Part shown: positions 63,092 through 64,000 of the stretch, piece by piece
Numbering within the stretch: position 1 is the first letter of the stretch
Layout of the letters: every line of letters begins with the position of its first letter
Source: Chimonanthus salicifolius
Taxonomy: Eukaryota; Streptophyta; Magnoliopsida; Laurales; Calycanthaceae
Reading direction: 5' to 3'
Assembly: GCA_013350335.1 (NCBI GenBank)
Contig: CM023534.1
Span: forward strand, 10,383,542-10,447,541
Length of the DNA: 64,000 bases
Translations under genes and position numbers: made by a program
The notes under the pieces: generated by a model
Databases searched by the model: none
Told to the model about the DNA's origin: nothing
Seen by the model: only the letters and a program-made list of their open reading frames with translations

Positions 63092-63279
63092 ATGGCGGTG
63101 TTGGTGGTGTTTGCAGTGGTGGTTCTGGGTCTCTGTATATGCACTGCTCTGCTTAGATGGAATGAGGTGAAGTACAGGAAGAAGGGTCTGCCGCCGGGAA
63201 CAATGGGCTGGCCTGTTTTCGGAGAAACTACAGAATTTCTCAAGCATGGTCCAAACTTCTTGAAAAACCAGAGAGCAAG
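63092..63279 (+). CDS. CYP85A: CYP85A brassinosteroid-6-oxidase, first exon
   Basis: CYP85A is an ER-anchored cytochrome P450 that oxidises 6-deoxo-brassinosteroids at C-6 to give castasterone. The exon encodes 62 residues and ends after AAG at the donor GTGAGA in phase 2. Residues about 2-22 are the hydrophobic anchor. LLRWNEVKYRKKGLPPGTMG and then GWPVFGETTEFLKHGPNFL are the proline-rich hinge and start of the P450 fold, very close to CYP85A proteins I remember. The heme-binding end of the gene is beyond the window; the remaining 720 bases look intronic. The start is placed at 63092 rather than the in-frame ATG at 63014 because of the TATA box position and because CYP85A proteins begin just before the anchor. 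Confidence 0.9.
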
Positions 63280-64000
63280 GTGAGATGAAATCTCTTTATC
63301 ATTTGGGTCAGTCTTCCTTTTCTGTATTGATGCTTTTACAGCTTTATGAAAGAGCCTAGAACACGTACTCAGTCCTCTGTTCATGCATGAAGCTTCTGTT
63401 CAACTCATTTTTCTGTCCTTGTGTTCATGATTTCATGCATGTGAAATTTCGTGTGTGGATTTGTTCGATTCCCTTCATTTTACAGCAAGAATTTTAGCCC
63501 CTTTTTTCATCTTTTCTTTTGTTTGAGTTTTTTCAGTACATTGATGCTTCTACTTTTTGAAACTTCTACTGTGAAAGGCTGGATTTTTTTTGGACAGTAA
63601 TCTTTTGAGCATTGCTTTCTCTTCCCAAGACAAGTGTTCCTTAGAAGATTCGTTCATCATCACACACGGGAGATGGAGATTTTCTGTATCAGAGCATACA
63701 AGATACAAAAATAGTAATAAAATACAAAAAGGAAATAAAAGAATGATAAAAGAAAGTAAAAATAATTATAAATGAATAAAGATAAATATGGAAAACATCC
63801 AACAAAGCAAATCAGCAGCCAACGGTGCCAAATCCAAATGTCAACGTAACAATCTTTAGTATTTTCGGCTGTTTTGGAAAGGAATTGATGTTTCATTGAT
63901 GTTCTTTTTGCTTTTCTTTAATAAAGCTGCTGTGGCTTTCTTTCTCAAATAGAATACGTAGTGTTTCTTGATTTGAGTTGCTTCTTCTTCTTTTTTTTTT

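Overview
This is nuclear DNA of a flowering plant. It is AT-rich, its genes carry GT-AG introns of up to about 2.4 kb, and every recognised gene belongs to a plant family (COBRA-like proteins, plant-type ERO1, CYP85A). Exon GC is not raised as it is in grasses, so a non-grass angiosperm is likely. I cannot name the species.

Genes, left to right: (1) 1-3733 (+), the last four exons of a mitochondrial carrier of the SLC25A44 type, whose 5' half lies outside the window. (2) 17057-7941 (-), a nine-exon ERO1 gene (endoplasmic reticulum oxidoreductin), complete except for an apparent one-base excess in exon 1. (3) 24078-29672 (+), a complete six-exon COBRA gene encoding 454 aa. (4) 34900-32255 (-), a six-exon COBL4-type (secondary wall) COBRA-like gene, convergent with gene 3, also with an apparent one-base problem in exon 1. 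(5) 63092 onward (+), the first exon of a CYP85A brassinosteroid-6-oxidase, cut by the window end. Genes 3 and 4 encode GPI-anchored cell-wall proteins that need oxidative folding in the ER, the compartment where ERO1 works. I see no evidence that the neighbours form a functional unit.

About 35-62.9 kb is gene-free and made of transposon remains. There are two solo LTRs with intact target-site duplications (39693-43910 and 45842-49185). The first carries a nested hAT-like element (40455-41245). The second carries a dense array of 13-bp palindromes. Further elements are a second hAT-like copy (61716-62001), a 155-bp hAT-like insertion with a visible empty site (45519-45673), a pair of Mutator-like MITEs with 9-bp duplications (20923-21227, 53001-53316), two tandem Stowaway-like MITEs (18194-18568), SINE-like copies, and a 1.47-kb foldback element made of three hairpin units (56701-58166).

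The points most worth checking are the two first-exon frame breaks, the foldback element, the palindrome array in the LTR, and the shared carrier/COBL4 neighbourhood with Arabidopsis. I found no bacterial-type system, CRISPR array, tRNA or rRNA gene.
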